A DNA stretch of 64,000 nucleotides from Eutreptiella sp. 'Long Island Sound 2002' (GCA_964036045.1 OZ038379.1:111732611-111796610), one strand, 5' to 3'. Counted from the first letter of the stretch, positions 23,308-34,456 are shown. Notes: generated by a model from the sequence alone, not told the origin. Made by a program: numbers and translations.

Positions 23308-23713
23308 AAGGCGTTTTACCGCCGCTGGGTTACCCATCCCTCGCGTGCCACTCGGGGCCACCAACCCCGAGCAGCGCGGCGCAGCAGCTCGCAGCGCAGC
23401 GCAGCAGCTTGCAGCGCCGCCCAGCGACAGCGCCGAGTTCGTCACGGAGCCTGCAGCGCCGTCCAGAGCATCGCCCTGACCGCGCCGCGACCGTGAAGGA
23501 GGTGCACAGACCAGGACTCCTGCATCAGCAAGTCCCATCGGCCGACCAGCAAGGCCGCGTCAACCACCTCCACAACCACCAGCTGACCAGCACCAGCCGC
23601 ACACCCAGTCCAGTGCTTGCATCACCCGCCTCAACAAACACCACCAGGACCAGTTCGTTGAGCGGAACGAGTGACCACCAAGGACCTCAAGACCAACTAC
23701 GCCCCCCGCTGCC
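23308..23713 (+). other. Element C leader
   Basis: The 406 bp between the left LTR and the first ATG. There is no TGG immediately after the LTR, so a standard tRNA primer-binding site is not visible; the nearest TGG is at about 23326. The part at 23370-23440 is a GCAGC/GCGCAGC-rich repeat. The first 50 bases after the LTR are conserved in element D/E (rc of about 38775-38826), so they may matter for priming or packaging. Confidence 0.6.
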
Positions 23714-25216
23714 ATGGTAAACTGGCAAGAAGCGGGCAAGACGTGGCCGCGGCCCCACCCCCATGCGGCACACCTGCTGCATGGGTTGGTTTGGGACCAG
23801 CACTACCGCCACAGCCACCCCGAGTGCGAAGGCGGCATGCCCGGGAGCTTCGAGCTCCGCACGGACATGGCCCCCGACCGCCTGCAGGCCGTGGAGGACT
23901 GGCTGCGGGCGGAAGGGTTTGCCTTCCGCTTCCAGCAGAGGCGGTGGAGGACCTGGACCTGGCCGGACAGGCCCGGCGAAGGGCTGCGCCCCGACGGGAT
24001 TGGGGAGGACGAGAACTCCAACGAGTACCCGTCGGGCGCCTCAATCAATGTCTCCATGTGGGACATGATCGAAAAGAACTTCCCGGAACCGGGGAGCGAG
24101 CGCAGGCTGCAGGGCAGCAGCAGCGCGTCTCCGGGGAAGGTGAAGCGGTCCGCCGGGGACAGGAAGCGGGACCAGAAGTGGCGGGAGTACCCGGAGTCCC
24201 TGGCCGCCGAAGCCGCCCAAGGCGCCAAGGGCGGAACCCCAGCCCCCAGTCCCCAACTGGCCAATGGCGGTCACCACCCCGGCTCCACCACCTTTGGCGA
24301 CTTCCTCCAAGTCGCCAAGCAGACCAAGGCCAAGCCCCGTCCGCTGCTCCTGAGGAAGTCAGGCCCCAGCAGCGACGTGGAGTCGGCCCACCGCGGGAGG
24401 ATGCCGGCCGACCAGGCCAGCTCCAGCAGCAGCGTCGCTCCCGACCACAGGGACGTGGCGCGGGCCTGTGCGCGCGCCTGTGGGGTGCCCTGCAACCTTC
24501 GGGTGGCCCGGCAACGGGCCACGCAGCAGAACGCTGCCGTGGAGGGCGGCGCGGGCATCGCCCAGGAGGAGGCTGCGGAGTGGGCCCATGGCATGGCCAT
24601 CCACGCCCAGACCGTGGCGGCCATTGCGGCCGGACTCACGGCCGTAGCCGCCCATGGGGCAGCGACTGCCCAAGTCAACGGTGAGTTGGCGGCAGCCGAC
24701 GAGGAAGCCCGCCTGACGCAGGAGGCCATTGCCTGCAAGGAGGCCGAGGTGAAAGCGCTGGAAGAGGCGCTTGCCCAAGAGAGGGCAGAGAAGGAGGCGG
24801 AGGAGAGGGCTCACGCCGCACCGACGGCTAAGGCCCAGGCGGACGCCGCCAAGAAGGACGCCATCGAGGCCGCGCGACGGAAGGTCGCTGAGGAGAGGGC
24901 CAAGACGGAGGCGGAGCTGGCGGCGTTGGAAGCGGACAAGGCTCGGCTGCAGCAGGCCCGGAGAGCCGAAGCGGCTCGTGCCCGGGAGGAAGCCGAAGCG
25001 CGAGCTGCCGCAGCCACAGCCGCCGCAGTGGAGGAGGCAGAGGCCAAACTCCGCCGCGAGACTCCCCCGGGAGGATCACGAGTGGAGACCCTTCGAAAGC
25101 TTTTCGAAGGGGACGCCTCCTCCAAGATGACGCTGGACGAGGCCGACACGGGCAGCAGTGGGAGCAGTGGCCCCACTGCCCATCGACGGAGGAAGGGCAA
25201 GGGGAAAGGCCCCTGA
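23714..25216 (+). CDS. Element C extra ORF before gag (500 aa, coiled coil)
   Basis: A complete ORF from an ATG in a good context (GCCATGG) to TGA, lying between the LTR leader and gag, where most Ty3 elements have nothing. Residues 50-120 are Trp-rich and may fold (DRLQAVEDWLRAEGFAFRF); 125-250 are low-complexity and basic; 250-320 are Ala-rich with ACARACGVPCNL; 320-448 are an Ala/Glu/Lys-rich, probably long coiled coil; the end is RRRKGKGKG. I know no function; particle assembly or RNA binding would fit. A diverged copy sits in element D/E. The gag frame overlaps its last 20 codons in the +1 frame. It is the only long element gene here without an internal stop. Confidence 0.7.
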   Translation: MVNWQEAGKTWPRPHPHAAHLLHGLVWDQHYRHSHPECEGGMPGSFELRTDMAPDRLQAVEDWLRAEGFAFRFQQRRWRTWTWPDRPGEGLRPDGIGEDENSNEYPSGASINVSMWDMIEKNFPEPGSERRLQGSSSASPGKVKRSAGDRKRDQKWREYPESLAAEAAQGAKGGTPAPSPQLANGGHHPGSTTFGDFLQVAKQTKAKPRPLLLRKSGPSSDVESAHRGRMPADQASSSSSVAPDHRDVARACARACGVPCNLRVARQRATQQNAAVEGGAGIAQEEAAEWAHGMAIHAQTVAAIAAGLTAVAAHGAATAQVNGELAAADEEARLTQEAIACKEAEVKALEEALAQERAEKEAEERAHAAPTAKAQADAAKKDAIEAARRKVAEERAKTEAELAALEADKARLQQARRAEAARAREEAEARAAAATAAAVEEAEAKLRRETPPGGSRVETLRKLFEGDASSKMTLDEADTGSSGSSGPTAHRRRKGKGKGP

Positions 25217-26510
25217 GGGGCCGCGGAGGCCAGCGGGTGGACACCCCCATGACAGTGACCCCTTCTTCACCGCCAGCGACGGGGATGAACGAGGCCGCCG
25301 ACATCGCCAAGTGGTGGCTTGGACGGGCGGAGGAGGCGGAGACTTCCCCATGGAACCGGAAGGTGAGGATGAGGATCTCCCTCCTCCCTACCGGAGCTCG
25401 GAGTCTTCTGAGACCGAGACGCCCAAGTGGGGCGACATGGACGAGGATGACGACATGGACTTCGGCATCACGAAGAAGCGCCCATCCTCGGACCCACCGA
25501 GGCGACCCGGCGGGGACCCACCGGGACCCCCTGGCGGAGGACCATCAGGACCCCCTGGAGGACGCCATCCAAGTGGACCCCCTGGAGGCGGACCACCGGG
25601 CGGGGGAGGACCCCCTGGACCGGGCAGACCCGGCAGAGGCCCTCCTGGAGGACCCCCTGGGGCCCCCGACGACCCACCAGAGAACGGTGACCTGGATAAC
25701 ACCTGGCGGTGGATTGTCTACCTCCGCAGGACGGTCCAGTTCCTCGAGCGCGAGGTAGACACGGGCAAGGGCGAGATGACTCGCATCGCCAGGGTCGCCG
25801 CGCGCGCGTAGAGAGAGCTGGACATCGCCAGGGGCGAGACCAAGTCGCTAAACAAGGTCATCAGCGGCCTGCAGCAGAGGCTGGACGCGCTGGAAGCCCG
25901 TGGGAGCGTCGGCAGCGACCACCCACCCCTGGAGTCTGGCTCGTCGGACGACGGCTGGGGACCCGGACCAGGTCCAGGCAGACCCCACGCCCCCGGCCGA
26001 GCCCCCAAGAGTCACCCCAGCGCCAGTGCCCCCTCTCTCACCGCCCCCTGTCACCACAGCGCGGGCTGCCGCAACGAACGCGTGCCGCCCGGCAGTGGCA
26101 GTGAGGATTGGCGTGATGAGTGGCTCAGCGCGGAGTACCGCAACCGCCGTGTTCCACCGCGGACACCGGTACGCCCCCGGCGCCCCGCACCAGCCCCTGA
26201 GCCAATCCCAATGGCTGGTGGACGTTATGGTGGACTCAGGGATGAGGTCCCCAGAGAAGACGTTGAGTGGGATGTCGGCGAAGGTGAGGACCTGGACCTG
26301 GACCTGGAGGAGTTGGACATCAGCCTGCAGCGTGGTGTACGACGGGAGGCCGCTGAACGCAGCCGCCGGCTCCGTGATGAGGATGTGTACATGGAAGGAG
26401 TACGGCGTGAACATCTAGGTTCAGCGTACATGGAGGAACCGCGGTGTAGCCACAGGGATTCCATGGAGGAGATGGATTTGGCGGCCGTGGGAGTCCGTGG
26501 GCGAGGCTGA
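25158..26510 (+). pseudogene. Element C gag N-terminal part with collagen-like segment
   Basis: One frame with a TAG at 25809-25811 and a TGA at 26508-26510. In order: an acidic segment (MEPEGEDEDLPPPY), about 60 residues of Pro-Pro-Gly-Gly repeats (nt 25494-25680), a coiled coil (WRWIVYLRRTVQFLEREVD and on through the TAG to LQQRLDALEARG), and an Arg/Glu-rich part. Element D/E has Gln and Trp codons where C has TAG and TGA. The exact start is unclear; ATGs at 25158 or near 25350 are possible, the former overlapping the end of the extra ORF. Confidence 0.75.
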
Positions 26511-28025
26511 TGGGAACCTTGGTTGACCTCGCGGCCGGCGTTCATGGTCCCTAAGGCCGCGGATGCCGCCGTGTGGGAAGACTTGAAGGACATCAAGCCC
26601 CCCATGTACGATGGCAACCCCCTCAACCTCGACCGCTTCTTGGAGAAGCTGGACGATTGGGGGCTGACCGTCACTGAGAACATGCCTCCCGCAGATGCGG
26701 AGAAATATGTCTTCAGACGGTTCAGGTACCGCCTGCCGGAAGTGCTCAGAGAGCTATACTTCGTGGCGACCAAGGAGGGGAGAATCAAGACCCTCAAGGA
26801 AGCCAAGAAGTGGCTCAACGAGCAGGAGCGGGTGGACGCTCCGCAGGTGGCTACCAAGCGGTGGAAGTCCATCAAGCTTCAGCATGATGGACGGGAGATT
26901 CGCCTACGGGACTGGCGAGACTTCCGAGGGCATTACACCCTCTTCCGCCGCAACGTGGAGGATTGGAACGAGGCTGACGAGCAGGCTCGCCTGCTCTCCA
27001 TGCTGCTCGAGGCCTGGATCAAGAGGGTCACCAAGGAGGAATCCAAGCGGGCCAAGTCCAACCACACGGTCAAGATGATGCTCCCCCAAGAGTATCATAC
27101 GAACATGGTGGCTTGGACGAGGAAGAACGTGGCCCGGGATGTCAAACAGCACTCCCTGCGGAACGCTCTCCTCATCACCGTCTCGGGCGATCGCGAGAAG
27201 ACCGCGATGTGGCGCCCTGACGAGTGTGAGTTGAGCGGCCAGACCATCTGTCTGCAGGCCATCCCGGCGCGGATGAGCTGCGACGAGATCCTGGATTGGG
27301 TTGGAGAGGAGGTGCTCAAGGAGTACCGGAACCTCCACCACACCCGCGGGCTGAGGCCCGGCGACCGCGACGTCAACTACGTTGGCGAGGGACCTGGCGG
27401 GGAAGCTGCCATGGACCCAGCGGGAGCCGACGGCGATGAGACTGTCGTCGACGATGACGACGACGATGAGCCCGCCGAGGTGGCCGTCTGTGCCTTCGTG
27501 GCCAACAACCTGAGCGCGGGGAACAAACCGGGAAACTGGAAGCCCCTGCAGCAGGGTTGGAGCAAGAAGGAGAAGAGGGACCCTCGCCGCATTGGCGACC
27601 CTCCGCTGTCCTTTGGGGAGTTCATACGAGCTCACCCGCAGGGCTGTTTCGTGTGTTATGGGAGGAAGAAAGGCTTCAACCATGACCACCGAACATGCCC
27701 CACCCACAAGGCCGACACGGATGCTTACAAGAAGGCGCACGGGTCGAAGAAGCTTGCGCCCGCGCGTATCCGGGAAGCCAAAGTGGAAGTCGACAAGGAA
27801 GAGCTGGCCAAGCTGATGTCATCAGTGGGGACTGAGTTGGCCAAGGAGATCCGGGAGATCAAGCGGAACTGGGTCCCCAGGTCGGACAACAAGAACAAGG
27901 AGAACAACCAGAATGACCAGAACAAGGACAAGGACAAGAAGGGTAAGAAAGGGGGAAGGAGGAAGGCCGTCAACGAGGTTGATGCGGAGGAGAACACAGC
28001 TACTTCCACAACCGACGCCCGCTAG
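26511..28025 (+). pseudogene. Element C gag, capsid and nucleocapsid
   Basis: Continues in the same frame as the N-terminal part. The capsid begins near 26590 (IKPPMYDGNPLNLDRFLEKL) and extends to about 27330. The zinc knuckle at 27645-27698 has Cys1, Cys4, His13, Cys18 (CX2CX8HX4C). The tail is Lys/Asn/Asp-rich (KENNQNDQNKDKDKKGKKGG). The frame closes with TAG at 28023-28025 followed by CGG and is open again in the same frame into pol, which suggests stop-codon readthrough as in some retroelements, or one more nonsense mutation. Confidence 0.85.
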
Positions 28026-28958
28026 CGGAGCCCCTGCAGCCAAGGGCCCCACTTAGGGCGGTCGCAGGACGGTGACGTGGGAAGCGCCGAACCATCCCAG
28101 TCGGGAGTCGATAAGCACAAAGGGACTGCCGCGGGCGGAAGGCCCGGTCCGGCACCCAGTCGCGGAGGCGGGCTGAGGGCAAGTGAAGGCACGAACCCTT
28201 GCACCCGTCCGTCCTTCGCGACCAAGAATGTGTTTGATGTACTACAAGATCTATCCGAGAGTATCGGAGGATCACCCGGACCGCAGCTGGATGCTGCAGA
28301 TGGGCAGCCCGATCCCATTGTCCACGACCTGCACCAGTCGCTTGTTGAGCTTCTGGAACGGCCGGAGATTTTGAGCTTGCACGCCGTGCGCCGAGTGGGG
28401 CGTGAGCGGCAGTTGCACCTTAAGGTCCGTGCCTTATGCGGGGAAGTGGAAAAGGTCTTCGACGTGTTGGTCGACACGGGAGCACAGGTCAGCTTGGTCA
28501 AGGCTGGCCTACTTTTGCCAGAGTGTCTGACCGACAGTCGGAAACCTGTCAGGCTGAAGGTGGCGAACGGCCAGTACATGGTGGGAGGCACGAAAGAAGC
28601 GGCCATCGGGCTGCAATTCGTGAACCATCGTGAGCTGAGCCGCCCAGACGTCGGCAAGGAAATCCTCCTGCAAGGTCGCTTCTACGAGGCCGAGATGGAC
28701 TGGGACATGATCGTTGCGTACGACTTCATGATGGAGACGGACTCCGGCGTCCTCCCGGCCCAGGCCTCCATGACCCTGTACAAGGACGACCAGCTCTCGT
28801 GGCTTTCATCACCTGAGCACCATGTGGAATGCCAATGGATCCACCATGAACGCAATCAGCTCGAAGTGGCCGCGCTGGACACTGAGCCCACTGGGCCAGC
28901 AAACCAGGAGTACGGCGTAATGCCGGAAGTGGCGAACCGAGTGGTCGCGGACCTTGGA
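28026..28958 (+). pseudogene. Element C protease
   Basis: The retropepsin domain of Gag-Pol. The active site Asp-Thr-Gly is at 28473-28481 in FDVLVDTGAQVSLV, and a second conserved strand is near 28705-28740 (WDMIVAYDFMME). The preceding part is variable. The domain reads intact, without stops. It is contiguous in frame with gag upstream and with the methyltransferase-like domain downstream, so it would be made only as part of a Gag-Pol polyprotein. Confidence 0.85.
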
Positions 28959-29300
28959 GCGTCAGATCTGGCCCTGGATGCGTTCTCCTCAGGAACCTCT
29001 GCCCATCTTCGGGTATGTGAGGAGTACTGGAGCGCACAGGACTCTGCGTGGAAGAAGCACTGGGGTCCGCATCAGGGCTTAATGTGGATCCACTGCCCTC
29101 GATGGGACATTCCAAGAGCGATAGCGAAGATTCGCAAGGACCGCTCCAAAGCAGTGCTGGTTGTTCCTATGGGATGCACCGAGGAGGAAAGTACCCGACA
29201 TTGGGTAGCCTCATTGACCAACATGACCTTAAACAAGGTCGTCCTACCGGCTGGAGAGAGTGTCTATCAGGACGCTAAGGGACAGCCCATGCCACCCCAG
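28959..29300 (+). pseudogene. Element C methyltransferase-like domain
   Basis: Reads ALDAFSSGTSAHLRVCEEYW, then GLMWIHCPRWDIPRAIAKI (ATG at 29082) and SKAVLVVPMG. Order and spacing follow Dam-type adenine methyltransferases (Asp/Phe start, a [N/D]-P-P-[Y/F/W] loop, helix, strand ending in Pro), but the loop reads His-Cys-Pro-Arg-Trp, so catalysis is unlikely. The domain has the same place between protease and RT in element B, and a trace remains in element A at 3331-3400. It may be a structural relic or may serve another binding role. Inference from motif order only. Confidence 0.5.
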
Positions 29301-31655
29301 AGATGGCCAACAGAATTCCACTATGTGGATGTGGGCCTTGATCAGGCCGACGCCACGGACTTTGTGTGTGTCAACCGCATCATAGCAGAGCCCAGGCGGC
29401 AATGCCTTGCGGTTCCCCCTGTTGACATCGGAGAATCGGAGGACCCCCTCACTGAAGAGGAGCTGGATCTGGTTCAGGGGTATATGGATCAGCCCTTCCA
29501 CGACTGGGGAAACCAGCGTGAGGGCAAGGGCCAGGAAAAAGCCTGGTGGGAAGTGGACTCAATCGTCTCCGGTTCCTATGACCGGAATACCTTCGTTCAG
29601 AGGGTGCTGGATCACATGTCCAGCCAAGACGAGCCGCCTGGCGGTAACCCACCCACCTACAGCGATCTGTTCCGAGGCAAGACCAGAGATGGCCCTTTGG
29701 GCCACCTGGGAAGACCACCTGAGCCGAAACCGAGCGGGGTCGCTACCCCTCAAGTAAGCTCCGTGGTTCAAGTGCCCGGAAAAGCCAAGGCGGAGTCCGA
29801 TGACTGCCCCAAGATCCAGGCGTTGAGGGCCAGGCTGAAGCAGAAGTATGGTGAAACCTTCTTCAGCGGTAAGCCTGTGTTTCCCCCACCGGTGCGTGGA
29901 CCGTATGGCGAGGCCAAGATACGACTGAAGCAGGACCCCCGTGTGTATCGGCACCGGGAGTTTGCCCTGAGGGGCGAGAGGAAAGAGGCCATGGAGAAGA
30001 TCCTCCATGACTTCATCCAGAGAGGCTGGCTCGAGCCGTGCCACTCGGAATGGGCCTCTCCGTGCTTCGTCGTCCCCAAGAAGGTTGCCGGTGAGTGGCG
30101 GCTCGTGGTCGACTACCGCGGCCTGAACGCCCAAACGCAGCATGATAGCTATACGCTTCCCCTCATTGAGGACATGCTGCAAAAACAACACCGGCGGAGG
30201 ATCTTCACGGCGATTGACCTGAAACATGGCTATCATCAGATGCCTCTCGCCTAGGAGTCCCGTGCCTGCACAGCCATGAGCACTCCACTTGGACTTCTCC
30301 AGTGGAAGGTGATGCCCATGGGCGTTACCAACGGCAATGCGGCTTTTCAGCGGATGCTGGAGAACCTGCTTGAGCCAGTGCCTGACTGTGCGGACCCCTT
30401 CGTGGACGACGTGATCATCGCGTCCGGGGACCCCAGTATGAGCTACGAGGAGCTCCTGGAGGCACACGAGAGGGACGTCACTCGAGTGCTGGACCTTCTG
30501 GTTCGGCACAAACTCACGGGCAGCAGTGACAAGGCCACCATTGCGGTAAGTGAGCTGGTCTTCGCTGGCCACGTAGTTGGGAACGGGCAGCGAAAGCCCA
30601 TACCTGGCAAGGTGGCTGCGATTGAGCACTGGGAAAAGCCCAAGACGGTCTCTGAGCTACGGGCGTATCTGGGGTTCTGCAACTACTACTCCGGGTATAT
30701 CAAAATGTATGCCGAGTATGCAGCCCCCATGACGACCATGCTCAAGGGCAACCGAGAGGAGACCAAGAAGGGGTCCAAGAAGGCTCTGGTCTGGGATGCT
30801 GATTCTGACCGTGCCTTCGAGGGGATGAAGCAGGCGCTGCTATCTGCAGTGGGTCTGCACCTCGTGGATCCCGACCGAGGGTTCTTCCTGCGCACCGACG
30901 CATCCGACTACGCCGTAGGCGCTGTGTTGGAGCAAGTGCTTGACGATCGGAGGCACGTGCCCGTGGCCTTCTGGAGCCGAGTCCTCGCGGAAGGCCAGAG
31001 ACGGACGTGGACGCCCCGAGAAAAGAAGGCGTATGCCATCGTCATGGCTCTCAGGAAATGGGCTGGGTACATAGCCCTCCATCCCGTCACCGTCTGCACC
31101 GACCATCAGAGTCTGCAGTCGTGGCACAAGGAGCTCGTGGACACCCCCTCTGGTCCCGCCTCCCGACGGGCAAGATGGCATGAGACCTTGGCCAAGTTCC
31201 ATCTCACGGTTGTGTATATTCCTGGAAAGGATAACACCTTGGCGGACTGTCTCAGCAGGTGGGCCTATCCCGCCAGCAAGGGCATGACGGACATCTCTGC
31301 CCATGGCGATGAGGCTGAGACTGCTGAAGCCAAGAGGATTATTGAAATGGAGCGCCTGATGGAGGAGGAGGGTGTGAAATGCTTCGTTGTTATGGCTGCT
31401 GATGCCCCCCTCGGAATGAGGATGGGCAGAGCGGTCAGAGTACTCGCCCCTGAGGGAGCTGAGTCCGACAAGCACCTCTTCCCTGAGTCTTGCCTCCAGG
31501 ACGACTGGACCGACGACTACGCCAAGTCTGAGGCCTTTGCAGCCGAGTATAGGGCTGTGACCGACCCTGATGACGGGCAGAAGTGGCCAAAGGGGCTGAC
31601 GGAGGAAGATGGCAAGCTCTACCGGAATGGTAAGCTGCTAGTACCGGAGTCCTGA
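29301..31655 (+). pseudogene. Element C reverse transcriptase and RNase H
   Basis: RT begins near 29800 and shows VYRHREFALRGERKEAM, GWLEPCHSEWASPCF, WRLVVDYRGLNAQ, FTAIDLKHGYHQMPLA, a TAG at 30252-30254, LQWKVMPMGVTNGNAAFQRM and the catalytic FVDD at 30399-30410 (Phe for Tyr). Thumb: FAGHVVGNGQRKP, FCNYYSGYI. RNase H follows: FFLRTDASDYAVGAVLEQ, REKKAYAIVMALRKW, CTDHQSLQSWH and YIPGKDNTLADCLSRW. A TGA at 31653-31655 separates it from the integrase zinc finger in the same frame. Two point stops are the only visible damage. Confidence 0.9.
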
Positions 31656-33002
31656 GTCCTCGAGCTTTGTGAAGCTTGGCACCACCACATGCTGCACCCA
31701 GGGGTCAAGAAGGAAGCCCTTGACATGCAGCGTCGGTTCGAGATCGACCATATCGTTCTCTACACCGCCATCCGGAAGGTCAGGAAGGGTTGCTCGGTCT
31801 GTCAGGCCTGCAATGCCGACAACCAGAACGTCAAGGGGGAAGCCCAATGGACCCCGGTTCCTGACCAGCCGGTGGAGAGCGTGGCCATGGACCCCTTCTG
31901 CATGCCCGAAGTGCACATTGGCAAGGAGACCTTTGACTGTGTGGTTCTTTGCGTGGATCGCCACAGTGGCTACGTAATAGCCGTTCCGGCACGCAAAAAG
32001 GGGTTGCTTGCCAAGGAAGTGGCAGTCATGATGATTCGTCATTGGCTGACCGTCTTTGACATCCCCCGCACCATTTGCAGTGACCGAGGGCCCTAGTTCA
32101 CTGGTGGCTGGTTCAAGGCTATGTGTTCCCTCATGGGAATACGTCATGCCAAGAGCGTTGTCTATCTCAGCCGGTCTAACGGCCGTGCTGAAGTAGCTGG
32201 ACGGCAGCTGTTTGAGAAGCTGCGCAAGATCCACATCACCAATCCACGTCGGAACTGGTTTGAGGAGATGTGGCCTGCTCTGAAGGCCCATCATGACACC
32301 CCCACACCGGGCGGTTTGTCCCCTGACCAGATTCTGTTCGGCAGGGACCCCCTGGGTCAGGGACTTCCCTTGTCTGGTGATGGCATGGCTGTGGATGCCA
32401 AGGAATTCTTCGCGCGGCAAGAGCAAACGGCGCGGGACATCCGCCAGCAGCTCGAGAAGGAGCATGCTGAGCGTCAGAAGTCCGCCCCAAGCTCGACAGC
32501 GCAGAAGTTCAGGGTGGGAGACCCGGTGTGGGTGATCAGACCCCGCCCTATGGGCACCCACCGCACCAAAACCTGGTTCACACCCGGCGAGGTGGTCCGC
32601 AGGATTGGTGAGGACACCTACCGCATCAAGGTGGGTCACGGACAGTTCCGGGAGCGCCACGAGAGTCAACTCCGTGTGCGGGAACCTGACCTCCGTGGCC
32701 AACATGTGTCCCTGAGCTATGCCGCACACGAGGCTGATTCGGAAGACAACTATGCTGAGCAGGACGACTATACCGTCGAGAAGATCCTGGCTCAGCGTCC
32801 GAAAACCTCAGCGGCCGGAGGTCTGGAGTTCAAGGTTCGTTGGCGAGGCTATGGGCCGTCCCACGACACCTGGGAGCCCGTCTCCTCGTTCGTGCCGCGG
32901 GTCAATGCTCCCTTCATGGAGTACATCGGCAAGCACAAGACCAAGATCCACGTTTCGGACTTGGCAGCACTCACCCGGGCGACTGCAGCCAGGGGCGCCT
33001 GA
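31656..33002 (+). pseudogene. Element C integrase with chromodomain
   Basis: Zinc finger: HHHMLHPGVKK and CSVCQAC. Core: Asp in VAMDPFCMPEV, Asp in CSDRGP, Glu in GRAEVAG, with 35 residues between the last two (DD35E). A TAG at 32094-32096 replaces the conserved Gln after SDRGP. The C-terminal barrel shows RVGDPVWVIRP. The chromodomain spans about 32767-32905: YTVEKILAQR, LEFKVRWRGYG, HDTWEPVSSFVPR. The frame ends with TGA at 33000-33002. The chromodomain should bind histone marks and bias insertion to silent chromatin. Confidence 0.9.
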
Positions 33003-34456
33003 TCAGTGCCCTGAGCTCTCCCCTGATGTGTTATGAGCGCTTGTGAGGTCGACGGATCGTCCCTTACTTGCTTGCTCTCTTCCATCTTCCGGTGACCTGC
33101 CATCAGAGTGGCCATATACCCCCCCCTGCTGAATCCAGAGGAGGATGGCCCCTCTCTTTCACTTCTATTCGTCACTCCCCCCCCTGCTGAATCTTTGGGA
33201 AACCAGGTAGGGCGACTGACCTTCATATTTCTGAGCTCTTGGGGCCTTGAAGCCCATACGTCGTTGCGCAACGGATGCCGCTGTCATCGGCATTGCGATT
33301 TTTGAGTGTGTGGTCTGGTCCCATGGCACTTGTGGGATCCAGACCAGTCTACGTGTGTCGCGACTATATATGGCCTGAACTCAGGCGTTTTCCTGTCCAC
33401 CCTCCTGCACATGCCTTATCCTAACCAGGGCGTGGTTTGGCGCTCTGTCCAGAGTGTGTTTACACGCCTATTACCCCGCTCATGGCTTGTCTTTCTGTTC
33501 CCCAGGATATGTGCATCTGTATGTCAGCCCATCACTGAAGTGTGGACTGTTTCTGCCCCCGACGGGATGCGAATCGACTACGAAGGCGCCCTGAGTCGCC
33601 GTTTACATGTTTTTACTTACGGTCCAGCCTGGACCAGTACCTAAGTACAGATTCTTCTGTTTGAGTGCCCGTGATACCGTGTGCCCTATTCGCTGTGATG
33701 TGGAGATCCTGATGGCACCAGGCGGGAAGTCTAGTTGCCTGACTACACTCCCAGCGGTCCCCCACTGTCAGTCCCAGTGTGAGCCTACCGACTCGCAGAC
33801 GCAGTTGCAGTCGGATGGCGGCCTCCGGTGCTCCTGACCTCGGTCAGTCTGCCTGGTGGTTTGAGGAGTCGACGCCTCCGCCCACACTGCATGAGGACTC
33901 CCTCATGTATGGCCTTCGTGGTAATAGGGCGAGGGAAAAGACGGCCTTGATGCCCGATCCCTTAAGGAGGAGCTCGTTCGGCTGTACCACTCTGGACTCG
34001 CGTCGTATGGATATGGACATTGTGCGCCCGAGGAAGGACCCGTGGGGACTCTCCCCCAGCCGGCGGGCCTTGGGAAGCTTGGGGTAGCCTGATGGATCTT
34101 TGTGGTCGCTTTCGACCTGTGGGACCACCTCGGTCGTCGTGTGACGCCTATGTTGGCCGTGTATGCCACTGCCACTGTGGTGGTGACCGTTGCAGCCGGC
34201 ACCCGGTGCGCCTGGTATGGGTTAACGGGTCCTTTGGATGCCGAACAATCGCCGCCAGGACCCGGGACTTGATACTTGATACTGTACTTGCAGTTACTAA
34301 TGTCTACAGCACCGTACCTGTCTTACTGTGGCATTTGGGCAGCCTAACCTGCGAATCAGCCTGAAGGAGGATGTGACACCCCCCCCCTTCAGGGGATGGT
34401 CCTGGGTACCTGCTGCCATGCATGGGTGTTATCGAGCCCCCCCCAGGGTTTGCTCT
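33003..34456 (+). other. Element C 3' non-coding tail
   Basis: 1.45 kb between the pol stop and the polypurine tract. I see no conserved gene. A short direct repeat (CCCCCTGCTGAATC) occurs near 33121 and 33181. Short frames here are not convincing. Confidence 0.6.

Noticed and set aside
23671-24684. 337-codon alternative frame over the extra ORF of element C
   Set aside because: Arg/Pro/Gly-rich shadow in a GC-rich gene; the 23714 frame has the ATG, the coiled coil and a homologue in element D/E.
29559-30629. 356-codon minus-strand frame opposite element C RT
   Set aside because: Shadow of the RT frame; RT motifs are on the plus strand.
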